Below, piece by piece: positions 49,991-61,751 of a stretch of 64,000 nucleotides of DNA. The notes below the pieces were generated by a model. That model searched no databases. It had not been told where the DNA came from and worked only from the letters and a program-made list of their open reading frames with translations. The DNA is taken from positions 1 through 64,000 of the forward strand of contig VCJN01002775.1 of NCBI GenBank assembly GCA_006384855.1. Direction: 5' to 3'. The position numbers and the translations under genes were made by a program. The first letter of the stretch is position 1; each line of letters starts with the position of its first letter. Source of the stretch: Tetraselmis striata. Its lineage: Eukaryota > Chlorophyta > Chlorodendrophyceae > Chlorodendrales > Chlorodendraceae.

Positions 49991-51122
49991 GTGTCCCCAA
50001 CCAGCTGCTGGGCCAGGGGCGCTCGCGACCAGCGGGGCGTGACAGCCATGTTGGCGTTGGTGGTGGGGGGCGAACCGGCGGCAGGGGTGGAGCCTCCGGG
50101 ACCCGCGGACTTGCAGGCGCTGATTGCCGCCACGCCACGCTGCCTGCTGAACCCCGTCCGCTTCTTCGTCAGCTGGAACGGCGTCCTGACGCTCGTATAC
50201 AGCGGCTTCCCGCCGGCACTCGTCAAGCTTAAGGCGGCGATGCGGGGGAGCTTCGAGGCGCTGCCGACGGAGAACCCCGGCTCCAAGTGGCCAAAAACGA
50301 CGCTGGGCTGCGTCAAGGTCCGGCCCCGCCAGGCACGCCGCACGTGATGTTAATATGTTAACAGGCTGTCATTACAAGCAGGCGGTCCTCGCGATCGGAG
50401 TGTGCGCGCCGGAGTGTGGGGACAAAGGCATCCATGCACACACCGCACTGCTCTGCAGGACGGAAAACGCCTCACGCCAAGCCAGCTGGAAACGCTGAAC
50501 GCAATCTGCGCGGAGTGTAGCGCTGCGCTGGGGCTGGAGAGCGACACACTTGTGGAGGTGGATGTGCTCAGCATGGTGCTGTACCAGTGCCGCAGCCTGG
50601 AGCGCCGTGTCTCCGAGTGGCGCACGCCGTTGGCGGCGGCTTCTGGGCGCGGGGGCGTCGATGAGGCGGCACCGGCGGCAGAGGAGGTGGCGCGCGTGGC
50701 CGATGTGGTGAAGCAGGCCGAGGGCGAAAACTATTGGTTTGCGGCGAGCCGAGACGGCAACCGCGAGGCGCACTACCGTGGTGCACCCCCCCCCCCCCCC
50801 CCCCCTCCCGCCCCACAGACACACACAAACGAAAAAGGTCGCGATCCGATGCGGCATTAGGCTGCAACTGTGCGCTTATTCGCCCCTTGTGCGTCCAACC
50901 CACCCACTCACCTATGTACCTTCAGGCACGTACATTGGCGCAACGCTGGTGCATCCGCTGCAGTGTACCCATTCACGCGATACGCATCGCCATGCGTCTG
51001 CCACGGCGCTACCAGGCCTGCTCGCCGGCTTCCAGGCAAAGGTAGAGGCCGCGATGCCAGGCATGTATGCCTTCTTTGCGCCCGAGTCGCTGCATGTCAC
51101 GCTGCAGGCGCTGGTTGGCTAG
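49991..51122 (+). CDS. Unrecognised conserved-looking gene, possible 2H-phosphoesterase-like
   Basis: Three exons can be followed. Exon 1 (to about 50319) contains CLLNPVRFFVSWNGVLTL, YSGFPPALVKLK and ENPGSKWPKTTLGCVK. Exon 2 (about 50456-50780) contains DGKRLTPSQLETLNAIC, VDVLSMVLYQCRSLE and ends REAHYRG at a GTGCACCC donor. Exon 3 (about 50926-51122) ends FFAPESLHVTLQALVG and stop. The start may be Met 49991 or Met 50048. The paired KWPKTTLG and LHVTLQAL recall the h-[TS]-h motifs of 2H phosphoesterases, which process cyclic or 2'-phosphate ends of RNA, but only the second has the His. I do not name a family. It is convergent with the lyase gene that follows. Confidence 0.55.
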
Positions 51123-51678
51123 GGCGCTCGCCCACAAGCCATGCGGGCATTCCCAACCCCCGGATGTCCTTGGCGCCCTCCCCTACTGGATCCATAAATC
51201 TTCCAGCCAAAGACGCTTAGACTACACTTGAGGTGTGCACCATCGCAGTGTGTCTCGCATAGGTGGTGCTGATTTTGTATGCATTTCAGTCTTTTAAAAT
51301 GTACATATGTAGCAGCCCCATGAGCGTGTCCAGCAGGCTGCGCAGTCCTTCCCTGTGTGTAAATTGACATATTCCGGAGGCGCTCTGCTGCCCTGTCTAC
51401 CACCAAAGCAAGATGAGGCTGACGTCTGCAGCTTACCCAGCCATCTCCATGGCGTCTGCATGACGTGCCTCTGCAACCCTGCCGGGGGCTGCGGGACTCG
51501 CTCTGAGCTGATCGGCCGATAATGGCAAGCGGCAGAGTAACCCTCTACCACCTATCCGCACCAATGGGCTTCGTGTGAACCACGCTGAGTATACCAGGCA
51601 TCGCCTCAGCTGCTTGTCTTCCTGCCCCGCAGCGTGGCATCAAGTGTATGAAGATGTTGGATTCGGCAGAGGGGGGCG
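51123..51678. other. Convergent intergenic stretch
   Basis: Lies between the 3' ends of two genes. A TGTAA at about 51357 could be a poly(A) signal of the plus-strand gene. Nothing else is recognised. Confidence 0.4.
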
Positions 51679-53844
51679 CTATGAGCCGGTGTTGGCGCGC
51701 GCGAGCACGTTCCTGGCCTGCAGCATCGTCGGGTTGTCGATCATCTGGCCCTTGAACACAAACGTGCCGGCCCCGGTGGCCTGGTGCGCCCCGAAGGCAG
51801 CCACCAGCTCCTCGGCCGCTGCCACCACCGCCTCGCTGGGTGAGAAGTGCGCCTGTACAATGGGCACCTGCCGCGGGTGTATGACCTGCTTGCCCTCAAA
51901 ACCCATCGCGGAGCCGTCTGCTGCCTCGGTCGCCAGCAGCTCGTCGTCCTTGTAGTTGATCTGCCGTCCGGGGTGGGGGAGAGGAGGCACTCAATCAGGG
52001 GCATAAGGCCAGGAGTTATGGGCAACGGGTGCAGCCAGAGGCCGCTAGCCACATCAAAGCCATGTCGCATCAGGAAAGGCCCCGCAGGGGTTGCTGACTA
52101 CCTGGACAATGTCTGAGCAGGTATCCGGCCGCCCGCCAGGTTGCACGCGGAGGAGAGAGGGCGGCGTGGGAGGCAAGGTGAATTGGTTCAATGTTTCCCG
52201 GAATGCATACACATATACTTGGACAAAACAATGACACAACAGGCAACATCTGTACCACCCGCATTGCTTCCCCCAAGATGTGTGCCTGTTAAGGTGCCCT
52301 TCAGCCATGCCCCGCCATCTGACCTGGCCACCAGCAGCAAGCACGCACCAATGGGTTGGATGCCGTAGGCGTGGCAGTGCGTGAGGAAGCACTGCCGTGC
52401 AAAGAGCAGCTCCCGCGATCCAGCGCTGCGCGTGGCGCCCACACTCGCCGCAAAGTCGTCACCGCCTAGGATGGCTGCCTCCAGGCGGAGCGCAGCGCCC
52501 GCGCCACCGAGCAGCCCCAGCCCTGCCGCGGCCTCCAGCACCTCCCGCAAGTGAAGCAGTCCGTACGCGCTCTCGCACTGGCAGCACATCGCACACACAC
52601 GTCCAAAGCCATAATGCAGTAACAATATGAGAAAGAGCATGAAGTGTTGACTGCCTTGCTGTTGCATCCCGTTGCCGGGGAGTATCAATTAAATATGCAT
52701 TGGGGACGTGTTTAAACATATTCATTGATAGATACTTCAACAATCGGTTGTATGAGAGACAATGTGGGGGTGGGGGGGGGGGGGGGGGGACACCATGGTG
52801 ATCAGCTTGATTGGCTCTCCGGCTGGGTGCTGCGCGGCCAAGTCCAGTATCTACATTGAGCGGGTTTGCCGTGGCTGAGCACTGAAGGAAGGTGCAGGTT
52901 TCCTTTGCATAGAGGTACACGTGTACTAGGCAGCATGTAGAGGAGCTGGATGAACAGGGTGGAGGCGGTGTGTGTGTGTGTGGTGGGGGGGGGGGGGGGG
53001 GGGGGGTACCATTGCCACTATGTGGTGCAGGTCAGCTGCGCTGTCCACTTTGGGGATCACAATTGCATCAGGCAGCACCGGCCCACGCAGGACAGCTTCC
53101 AGATCCGCTTCCGCCACGCCGCTGGATAGGGAGTTGATGCGCACCGCGCGCTCGGAGCGGCCGAAATCCATCGCTGCCATTGGCGGCGGACCACATCCAC
53201 GCGTCACGGCAACAGCCCTTTCGTCATCGCACACGCGGCCAAGACCATGCAGCAGCCGGAAGTAATAGAGGCAGCGCAAGAACTTTGCGTAGTTGCGGCA
53301 AAAGCGGGTTAAGCTTACTGGCCAGATATTCCGCCACTTTATTGCGGGCTGCCTCCTTCTGGGTCAGTGCCACCGCATCCTCACAGTCGATACACACCAC
53401 ATCGACATCAATCTCGCGCGCAGCCTTGCTGACTTTCCGCTCGTTGTCAGCTGCAGTCGCAGCGCCAACGCACAGGGTTGGCATCATTCAGCCTCCGCAT
53501 GGACTCAGAACGGCTAGTAAGAGCGGTGGTGCCCCTGGCGCGAGCGGGTTCTTTCGAGCTCCGGGTGGAACGGAGGTGGATGTGCTGTCTGTCGAACTGC
53601 CCACTTTTGAAACACGGTGGCAGGTTCAGTGTTTGGCAAGATAGAACAAAAATAGTGTAAATAGTGGTATTTGACCCTGGGTCGCAGGTGGTTGGTGTGC
53701 ACCTGGCATATACAGAAGCGCCCGGCGAGGCCTGTAGCTGTCACTGGACTCCAACCCTCTGCGGCCCAGGACACCAGCGTCCCCGTCAGACGCAATCACG
53801 CGCGGCGGGACCGGGACCGGCGACAACAGCTTACCTACCAACAT
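51679..53844 (-). CDS. CitE/HpcH family lyase, CLYBL-like (citramalyl-CoA lyase)
   Basis: In animals CLYBL splits citramalyl-CoA into acetyl-CoA and pyruvate in mitochondria; the same role here is inferred. Exons: 53844-53707 (MLVGKLL.. to RPRRALLYMP), 53450-53319 (DNERKVSKAA..VVCIDCEDAVALTQKEAARNKVAEYLA), about 53178-53010 (RAVRINSLSSGVAEADLEAVL..DAIVIPKVDSAADLHHIVAM), about 52860-52794 (ILDLAAQHPAGEPIKLITM), about 52590-52354 (ESAYGLLHLREV..ILGGDDFAASVGATRS..YGIQPI), and about 51958-51679 (NYKDDELLATEAADG..MGFEGKQVIHPRQVPIVQ..GQMIDNPTMLQARN). Acid residues for metal binding (CEDAV, GGDDF) and the GKQVIHP block are present. A small exon between the last two may be missed. Introns 3 and 4 begin GTACC- and GTGTC- directly followed by C tracts. 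Confidence 0.88.
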
Positions 53845-54413
53845 GGCGCATGGGGATCCATTGCGCTCACCCTATACCGCCGCTGCTCGCGATCGCCAGA
53901 GCTCGAGCTGCTGTCCATCCCGCAGTGGGCCAGGACCGGGCCAGCGTGGAGGCAGCGGCACGCATCATGGTGACGGCCAAACGGCCACCGTGTATAGCTC
54001 ACCCGGGAGGCGCTCGGCGCTCGGGTTGCCGAGCACAGCAGCACAGCTTGGGTCGATATCCTGCCGCAGCGCGAACACTCTGCCTCTGCCTGCCGTCAGC
54101 GTCTAGTGGTTTTCCCGCGTCGTCGGATTCGTCTTCCTTCCAACCGGGCTTAAGATTACCTCTCATCGTCGTCACTGAGGTGGGTCCTGTTTTGTTCGCT
54201 CACGACTACTGTACACGGTATCGGGGTTTTTTGTCCCCGGCCGGGCCGGGCCAGGACTGTCACTTCGCTTTCTCACGATGACTCTAGTCGCTACAGGGTA
54301 CCTGTACGTGCAAAGCCGGTATTCACATGAGAAAGCACGGGAGAAAATTGCAGATGCTGAGAAGACCGGTGCAGGGTATGCTGATCTATACTATATACCC
54401 TGTAGCGACTATG
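53845..54413. other. 5' flank of the lyase gene
   Basis: No gene recognised; open frames on both strands shadow each other. Confidence 0.35.
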
Positions 54414-55130
54414 ACATGAGCTAGACGTTGCAGGAGGCGATCAGGAAATCACCCAAAACGGCAATAGGAAACCACTGCAGAAACTGCGAGGTGAAAGAAG
54501 CAACAGAAAAGGGTGCGGAATGAGCACGAGCAGACGCATGAAACTTGCTGGCCGTATGCACTCGTAGCTCCGGAAGAGAGAATGCCGCCCCAAGTACCAC
54601 GCAAGCCAAGACTCGCTGCAACAACCCCTGCCGTGTGCGCGACAAGTGATGGCTTGCGACAAAGCTCCGAACAGCCTAGGCGGACTGACCACAAAGGAAG
54701 CATGAAGTCGGGGCGGAAGGAATGCCATGGAAGGTGTGCACAGCAAGTAAACCCGTGAAGATATAGACCACCGTCAAAGCGGATTTTCCGAGGCGGCCGC
54801 GGTTCTACTGAACCACAAAAGGGAAGTAGTACCGGTGAACACGCTGCACCGGGGCGGAAGCAGACGCCCGGTCCGCCGCCAGCTTGTTGTGCTCCGCCTC
54901 GGTCGCCGCAATCCCCGGGGTGCACCAGCAGGAGTCGTTGCCCCGAGTAGTGGTGGTTGTGGAGGACACGCACGCGAAATCGATCATGTAATCGCCCCCC
55001 CCCCCCCCCCCCCCCCGCCCCGCCAACGTCAAATATGATGGCCACGAGCAGCGGTCCGCTGGGCGAAGCCCACTCGTCTGAAGGGTCAAGTGGCCGATTC
55101 CCGATCGGTCGCGATCAAGCACTACCCTAC
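54414..55130 (-). mobile_element. LINE 3'-end fragment
   Basis: Minus-strand frames: DYMIDFACVSSTTTTT.. and ATEAEHNKLAADRAS..RYYFPFVVQ (about 55000-54805), which resemble the endonuclease-like C-terminal domain of LINE proteins, then debris. The end matches the tail at 58028-58150 (CTAGCTC..ATG with GATTTCCTGAT). Broken. Carries a C tract at 54997-55016. Confidence 0.45.
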
Positions 55131-55503
55131 CGCCCCCCCTTCAATCGCGCCACGGAAGTAACCACAGATTTTTCAAAACGGTATGCATGTAGCTCGCGAC
55201 GGGGCAGATGGGCAGATCATCCACGACGAAATCGTAGCGTTCCGGTTCGAGCCATCCGTAGAGCAAATCCATAAGGGATCAATACCACACGTGGGCCCCT
55301 GGCATGTGACAAGCGCGGAACCCCCCGCGCGGACGAAGGGCCAGCATCCGCGCAGCGGCGGCCGAATGAGCAACGTGGGGAATCTTGCTGGCTAGCACGT
55401 GATCCGACTGGAAATTAAAGCGATAGGGAGCCCGGCCCGCGCGCGATGTACAAGCGCAGGGTATCACGCCGCGAAGCCGCGGCACCCGTTAACTTTTTTG
55501 GTT

Positions 55504-55613
55504 CAGGTTTTAGGGTTTTGGGTTTTCAGGATTTTTGGGTTTTTAGGGTTTTTATTTTATTAGGATTTTAGGGTTTTCGAAACCCTTAAGCCTAAAACCC
55601 AAAAAACCCATAT
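55504..55613. repeat. Inverted telomere-like block
   Basis: GGTTTTAGGG/GGGTTTTCAGG/TTTTTAGGG motifs run right, then turn to CCTAAAACCC/AAAAAACCC around 55580. A degenerate head-to-head arrangement of TTTTAGGG-like units, as at 20261-20308. Confidence 0.6.
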
Positions 55614-56500
55614 GGAAATGCCGTTTTCACCCTAGATGTCCGCAGCGAAGGCGACGCATCGTCCTTCCTTTTGCAAGCCCTTAATCTCCTGCAAGAAGTG
55701 GCAGCGGAAATGTGTGTGGGCATGCATGACGTGTCCTTATCGGTTTCGATGAAAATTGGGGACAGGGAGCAATTGCGCGGCATACTACTTACCTTTATCA
55801 TGAGAAGGTTATCCACGCGGCGGGGCTGCATTGGCACTACACGATAAGGCGCACCCTTTGCAGATGGCAAGCAGATCTGCGTCGTTAGCTAGGAAAGGGT
55901 AGAAGGGAGGCAAGGGGGAGTGTCAGTGGAGGGCGCGGCGGAGGAGCGCGGCGCATCTCACCGTCCAGCGGCGGGCGTGGGGTTCTGTGTGTCGCCGACA
56001 ATCACCACCTCCTAGGTGTTAGCCGCTTCGTCACTGGCTTTGACCTCCTGCGGGAGGCTGCCAGTGCCTAAGGCTCCCAGACCACCCCTGGTGCTTGGCT
56101 GCCTGTTACTAAGGCGAGCGAAGCTGAGGGCCTTTCTGGCCTCGAGAAACTCCTCGATATTGGTCTTGTTGTCGTCGTCCTCCAGGCGCCGACGAGAGCA
56201 AGCTTCGCAAGTATCGGCCTCCGTAGTAACGGCCTTCTCGCCGAGGCCATCCCAAGCACACGATGTAACGCTCCACGCCCTTGCGTGTTATCTAGCCAAG
56301 GATCTTCTCGACTTTTGTACTCCTCGCGAGCCTTGTACAGGTCGGCGAAACGAATGGGTGTGCGCTTGGGTCCTGATGGGCTGGCTTCGGGGTCCAATGT
56401 GGGATCCCGTGGAGGAAGTGGTCCCCGCGGGCGGCCGCGCTTCCTGCCCATATCGTTTGAATCGTCAGTTTTGGTACCAAGCAAGACTACCTCTACTCGG
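55614..56500 (-). other. Coding remnant with AT-hook-like start
   Basis: On the minus strand, Met at about 56448 opens MGRKRGRPRGPLPPRDP, an AT-hook-like motif, then IRFADLYKAREEYKSRE. Further down lies VVIVGDTQNPTPAAG (about 56010-55965) and APYRVVPMQPRRVDNLLMIK (about 55855-55795). The pieces lie in different frames. I do not recognise the family; a mobile-element protein is as likely as a host gene. Confidence 0.3.
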
Positions 56501-56829
56501 ACGATGAGTTACCCGTAGTTTAAACAGATTCGAATTGGCTGTCGCTACTGCCGTGTGCAATATCGGTACAAGTAAGATACTGGAAAAACGCGGCCACGCC
56601 TTGGGTTCTTGCCGCCACCCCGCCGCGCTGTCGCCCACCCACCGTCCTCATGCCATGGGGACATGGATCATGACGCCATGATCCCGTCATGGTTATATCT
56701 ATACCGTCCGATCCTTAGACCGGCTATTGTACTGCCGTCGATTAAATCGGGCAGGAGCCAAGATCCCACATTTGTTCAATGGCGACCGTAAGATCGTTGC
56801 AGTGATTCATCGTCACGACCTAAATCGTC

Positions 56830-57145
56830 GATGCTGCATGTATCCCACGGTGGTTGATTCTCGGTTGATTCTTGGTGCACTTATCGTTGATTCAATTACG
56901 CGGCTAAATATTGGTGCATCGATTAACTCGAGGGTTAAACATCGGTGCACTTGTAAATTTCACCACCTAAATATTGGTGCACTAGCCAGTAAATTCCACC
57001 AACTAAATATCGGTGCACCAGTAAATTCCACCACCTAAATACCAATTCACCCGTAAATCCCACCACCTAAATATCGGTGAATCAGTAAATACCACCACAT
57101 AAATACCAATGCACCAGTAAATTCCTGGCCTAAATATTGACTCGT
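56830..57145. repeat. Minisatellite, unit of about 32-37 bp
   Basis: Degenerate units built on CCACCTAAATATCGGTGCAC and AGTAAATTCCACC, about eight copies. Confidence 0.75.
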
Positions 57146-57212
57146 GGTGCAATTCACGATATGCCACGGGCGGCGGATAACCGACGCGCCCCCCCCCCCC
57201 CCCCCCCCGCGC

Positions 57213-57600
57213 CAAATCCGCCGCCACCTCGGTCGCGTTCCTTCCGCCAAACGTAGAACTTTCTGCCCATCACAACATCCCGTGCCATTCCAATAGCGGC
57301 ACTAGGCCGAATGTTAGGTGGAGGCGCCGACATGACGGGAAGGGAGAGGGTGCTCAACGAACAACGAATGAGAAGTTGACCGGACCAGCAATGACATAAG
57401 ACGCATGTGTTCAGCTCTCACTACTACTACTCCGCGGCAATGACAGTATATAGGCGGGGCCAAGGCTTACTACCAAGGTGCCACCCGTGCACAAGCCCCG
57501 CCCCCATTCCCAGCCAGGGTTGGAGGCGGAGGGAGGGCTCGCGATTCAAAGGGCCGAGGACGGTCGTCGGGTCCACCCATGCAGCGGGTCGGCGGGGGGA
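57213..57600 (-). repeat. Dispersed single copy of the 8.3-9.5 kb repeat
   Basis: Matches about 9050-9440, including AATAGCGGCACTAGGCCGAATG and the GGGCCGAGGACGGTCGTCGG flank, with about 10 percent differences by eye. Preceded by a C tract (57189-57208). Confidence 0.75.
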
Positions 57601-57639
57601 TTATCATTTTATCGGATCCGAACCCGTGGCGCAGAACTC

Positions 57640-57840
57640 AATGCGTGTAAAAGTTAAGTAAAGTTCGCCCCGGGACATCGGCCGAAGCCGCTCCAACACT
57701 TGACCTCGTGCGCCAACTGCAGTCGTAGGTCTGGCATAGCCCGTAGACCATTACCTCATTCGAACCCCGAAGGGCTAATGCATCAACCGGGTAAACCCGG
57801 GACAAGCTGGGCCGATATTGCCGAAATACATCGGCCATGC
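57640..57840 (-). repeat. tRNA-like (SINE-like) repeat, copy 2
   Basis: Minus strand: TCGGCCCAGCTTG (A-box-like), then GGGGTTCGAATGAGG (near-perfect B box) about 45 bases on. Related to 19820-20130. Confidence 0.4.
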
Positions 57841-57978
57841 GTGTACTGTAATAATTATTATTCAGAATAATATCATATGGCGACGTACCTAATGTACACA
57901 CATTCTATGGGCGGTCGTAGCGACCGTTAATGTTAATACCATGTGATTTCCCGATCGCCTTTTGCATGCAGTATGTGA

Positions 57979-57979
<1 letters not shown>

Positions 57980-58024
<45 letters not shown>
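57980..58024. repeat. (AT)n microsatellite
   Basis: About 20 AT units next to a minus-strand LINE tail (58028-58150). It could be the tail of that LINE copy. Confidence 0.9.
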
Positions 58025-58028
<4 letters not shown>

Positions 58029-58152
58029 GACGAGCTAGCAGCAGAAGGCGATATCAGGAAATCACCAAAAAGGGTCCTCTACAGCGACTGCGAGGTGGAC
58101 GCAGTAATAACATGAGAAGACGCAGAATGGGCACGAGCCCACGCAAAAAAAA

Positions 58153-58176
58153 TCAAGTTGAGTCTGGTTTTGCCAA
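58153..58176 (-). repeat. Split repeat B2
   Basis: 24 bp (TCAAGTTGAGTCTGG... on the plus strand), identical to 58458-58481. Homology of the flank to the LINE tail at 54414 stops just outside it, which supports it as an element end. Confidence 0.6.
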
Positions 58177-58268
58177 AAAGGTCGCGCAGGCTGTTTTACA
58201 TGGTCAAGAGCCGAAATTGGCAGGAAAGTTAAGTGAAAGCGTGGAGGGAAAAACGGAGTCAGGGAGGG

Positions 58269-58456
58269 CGCTGCGTGGAACGCAGCGAAAACTGGAAGAT
58301 GGCAGGCTCAGCTGTTATGGCTGCTTTTATGTCTACTCGTGCTGCACCCAAAAAGGGCGCAACGACATGTGCCTAGTTCCCGTACCACTGAGCAGCACTT
58401 GTAGCTGAAGAGCGGTTAGGTCAAGGGAGGAAGCCCCATAAACTAGTTTAGATCAT
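58269..58456 (-). repeat. Split repeat A2
   Basis: 188 bp, matching 61952-62139 with few differences. Contains CTGCGTGGAACGCAGCG, a perfect short hairpin, and ends CCCCATAAACTAG..GATCAT. Confidence 0.85.
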
Positions 58457-58457
58457 T

Positions 58458-58481
58458 TCAAGTTGAGTCTGGTTTTGCCAA
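58458..58481 (-). repeat. Split repeat B1
   Basis: Second copy of the 24-bp B repeat, one base from A2. Confidence 0.6.
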
Positions 58482-58533
58482 TCATGAGCGAACGGAGAGA
58501 GCGGTGGATTGACGGAGAAGGGGTAGCGCCAGA

Positions 58534-59667
58534 TCATGAAGGAGGCACCGGGAAGGCCACCGCTGCGGAGTCCTGTTGGACTTGGAAGTGGCGGAGGGGG
58601 GCGATGTGGCCAAAGAAAAACCATGCGCCAGGTGATGGGAGAACGTTGGGGTCGATGTAGTCCAGAACGACATCGGAGTTAGTGGCCCAGCCGCCTTGGT
58701 AGCGAATGTGGGACAATGGAACTCCGATGGCGTTGGCGGCAGACGCTGCTCCCTTGCGAAGGCTGTGTGAGGTCCAGGAAGTGCCGGCGGGAGAGGCAGC
58801 ACCTACAAGACGGACGGCTGCAGACCGCCAGTCCGACATTGTCGATGCAGTCCAAGGTTTTGACTGCTCGGTGGGGGTGACCGCCCAGAAGTTTGTTTCA
58901 GCCAAGGCAACAGTAACCAGGGGAACAGACTGTACGTTGTCGATGAAGTGGTGTAGGAGACGTGCAAATCGAGGGTGTTCTGACACCGGAAGGAGAAGCA
59001 CGCGCAGGTCGTCGGGTCCCCGTCGGCCAGCGCGGCCTTTCTCGCGGTACACCTGCAGGGTAATGTTGTAATCGTCGACATGCACATCCCGCACTCGGCA
59101 GGACACGCCAGTAAGTCCTCTGGCAAAGAACATGAAGTTGACAGCTGAGGCCACGAGGGCTCGGAAGTCGTGTTGGTACTCTGTGGTGGGAACATACACA
59201 ATCAACTCGGCCTTTTCGACGAAGATGTAAGCTACATCAGCAAGCAGCGGAACTCGCAAAGGGGCTGCTTCCAGACGTCGCTGCCGCAACATCAGCCCAC
59301 GCTTAGCTGCAGTAAGGTGTAGGCTGTCCTTGGCGATTGGGTCGAGGTTGTGCAGCTTGAAGAACGTGTTGATTGCAGACAGATAGGGTTGCAACGACTT
59401 AGCTCCAATGTGCCCTCGCTCACCAATCCAGGCAACGTACCGGACGACAGTAGCAGTGGTCGCCTCCAGCGGGCTGATAATCTCGGACTCGTGGCAGAAC
59501 TCCGCAAACTGGGACAGTCTGCCGGCGTAGCTCTTGAGTGTATGAGCGGTGAGGGAGCTGGAGAGCATGTCGAGCGTCCGCTGTCCTAGTTCGTCTGAGC
59601 CGAAAGCATCATGCAGTCGTGATCGCAGTGAAGCAGTCCAGGGGGGGGGAAGCTTCGGGCTCGTCAA
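58534..59667 (-). CDS. Tyrosine recombinase (phage-integrase fold), 377 residues
   Basis: Cuts and joins DNA through a tyrosine, probably to integrate a circular copy of the element. The N-terminal half (about 1-150) is a helical core-binding region (LTAHTLKSYAGRLSQFAEFC, YLSAINTFFKLHNLDP). The catalytic half has the HSLRKGAASAANAIG block (about 300-315, H-x-x-R), then GGWATNSDVVLDYID with the likely Trp and nucleophile Tyr. The frame is complete from Met to stop. Confidence 0.85.
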   Translation of the reverse strand: MTSPKLPPPWTASLRSRLHDAFGSDELGQRTLDMLSSSLTAHTLKSYAGRLSQFAEFCHESEIISPLEATTATVVRYVAWIGERGHIGAKSLQPYLSAINTFFKLHNLDPIAKDSLHLTAAKRGLMLRQRRLEAAPLRVPLLADVAYIFVEKAELIVYVPTTEYQHDFRALVASAVNFMFFARGLTGVSCRVRDVHVDDYNITLQVYREKGRAGRRGPDDLRVLLLPVSEHPRFARLLHHFIDNVQSVPLVTVALAETNFWAVTPTEQSKPWTASTMSDWRSAAVRLVGAASPAGTSWTSHSLRKGAASAANAIGVPLSHIRYQGGWATNSDVVLDYIDPNVLPSPGAWFFFGHIAPLRHFQVQQDSAAVAFPVPPS

Positions 59668-60139
59668 TTACGTAAGTGCGTCGTTTTACCGACAGAGTAC
59701 TAGGAGGGCGACTACTGTTTGCAAAGTACTCGGCAGCAGCGGTTAGGTTCCCGGCGGCTGGCCGGTAGTTGCTGGACGGGTTTGCAATAGCACCAGTACG
59801 GGTTTGCGGGGCTAGGTTCAGGTAGGAGGGCCGCCCTGCGCGCCCTGCGCGCTCGTAGCGCCGGTCACGCGCGTAACGTACACGCGCGAAGCTTGGTCGT
59901 TGCGAACCAGTTGTAACACGTAGTGTAACAACCGACGGACGCAATGATGGGATGGTACGGGCGGCGGTTGGTTGAGCCGCCATGTGCGGGTGTGCGGATG
60001 GTTGAGCCGCACTCGGCTGTAGCTGTGAGAAGCGCCGCACCGAGGAAGGTCTAAAGGAAGTCTGTAAGGTGGGGGGGTCAGGTCCTGGCACAGGGCGCTC
60101 ATCCCGCCGTCGAGCTGCAAGGGTGCGCTTTGCGGCGGT

Positions 60140-60730
60140 CACCGAAAGGTGGCCTCGCAAAGCTCCAGCAGCTCCGACGAAAGGCGCCCCACACCGTCAC
60201 TCGTACTCACCTTCGCGGCCACGCCCGCGTCCACCGCCACGTCCTCGTCCACGTCTGCGACCTGCAGCTGCTGCCGCCACCCGAGCAGTAGCGGTTGCCT
60301 TGGCGCTGCTGGCCACAGTCGCCTCGAAGACACGACGCTCGTATAGTCCCTCATGAGGTCCCCAAAAATCGCGGAACCCAGATGCTCAGAAGCAGGCTGA
60401 AAGTGCTGAGCTCGCAGCACGTCCAAAACACCTTGGTCACCGTGCGCACGCTTGACCTCATTAAGCCTCCGTAGGAAGGCCAAACGAAAGCGAAACGCGC
60501 GCCTTGTCGATGGCTTCGGCGTGGTTCCGAGCTCTCGCGAGGTAGGGGGCGAAGTCCTGATTTGCAGCAGGGACGTAGGGCAGCAGCTCGTCGAGAGCCA
60601 CGAAAAGTGCGGCCATGTGGGCGCCGACGCACGACATCCATAGATACTCCTCCTGGGCCGGCAGACGCCGGTCATCCTGCTTGAGGTACTCGTTCGTTTG
60701 GTCGGTGCTCAGGGGGAAGAGTCCAGGCAC
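60140..60730 (-). pseudogene. gag-like region of the tyrosine-recombinase element
   Basis: Starts with Met at 60730 and contains DRRLPAQEEYLWMSCVGAHM and LFVALDELLPYVPAANQDF, then a second helical stretch (FGDLMRDYTSVV). It lies upstream of the recombinase, where DIRS-type elements carry gag. Function inferred from position; the reading is broken. Confidence 0.45.
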
Positions 60731-61550
60731 TCCGCTGAACGGTCAAACGGCCTCGTAACCAGACTCTGCTCTCTGCAGTAGTTCTGGCACCGCGAGGTAC
60801 TCATCCTCATCACTCACGGATTTTGCTCCGACATGGCCGCTCTGGGCTAGCTCTAGCAAGTCGGGGCGCTCTGCGGCTCCCCCGCTGCTTGTCGGCTGTC
60901 CCGCGATGCGCTGCCCGGAACCGGAACCATGTGCTCCTTCTCCATCAACAACGAGCCGTCAATTGGGCCATCGATGTAGCAAGCTCTCGCAGTAATGTAG
61001 ACTGGGCCTTCACGTCTACGTGGAGCGACTCGAGCGTCGGCTCAACGACTGGTCCTTCTCCATCTGGCATCCCCCCCCCCCCCCCCCCCCCCGCCCCCTC
61101 GCGAATGTTTATGTAACGTGATCACTCTTTGGCAAAACATGGCAGCCAAACCGCCCGTCTCATGACCTTTGATCGGACGGCGGGCAGGCCCGTTCAGCAG
61201 TACTAGCTATAATGTACACAAAATTCCCCACTCTTGCCGAATAGTACGGCTGCGATTCGCGCTCCCATGTACTAATAGTCGTAGTTATCCACAGGACGAT
61301 TCGTCATTGCGCCCGGGTTCGTATTAGATACCCGGTACCGGCTTAATAAATATATCGCGTACTACCCGGTACTGCACGGACAACCTCGTACCTTATACGT
61401 CTGTGCCATGTAACGCGTCACCGCGCTAGTACGACTACCACAATGACTACAAAAAGGGTTTATCGCCCGCCAGCCATACCGCCGGATGTACTCGTACTTA
61501 ACTGGATGGACATGCCGCCACCAGCAGCAGCCTTCACGGATAAATAATGA

Positions 61551-61620
61551 TTACATGTGCTAGACGCAACATTCAAGAAATCCACACAGAAATCCAGAAG
61601 GAAATCCAGAAGGAAATCCG
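61551..61620 (-). repeat. LINE-like 3' tail copy
   Basis: Same as 8272-8340: CTAGACGCAACATTCAAG and the repeated AAATCCAGAAGG block. Confidence 0.8.
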
Positions 61621-61705
61621 CAGTACTCTCTCACATCACGCGACGCAGACACAATTGAGACATTTTAGTCATTTGTGTCTTCAATTTACCCGGATTTTAA
61701 ATTTG

Positions 61706-61751
61706 TTCAGGGTTTTAGGGTTTTAAATTTGTTCCCGGTTTTAGGGTTTTG
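61706..61751. repeat. Telomere-like tandem units
   Basis: GGTTTTAGGGTTTT occurs twice, each copy with a TTTTAAATTTGTTC spacer: a 26-bp tandem unit carrying one TTTTAGGG each. Confidence 0.65.

Noticed and set aside
57640-57840. A functional tRNA gene
   Set aside because: A- and B-box-like sequences are present, but no acceptor-stem pairing or anticodon arm can be drawn by eye.
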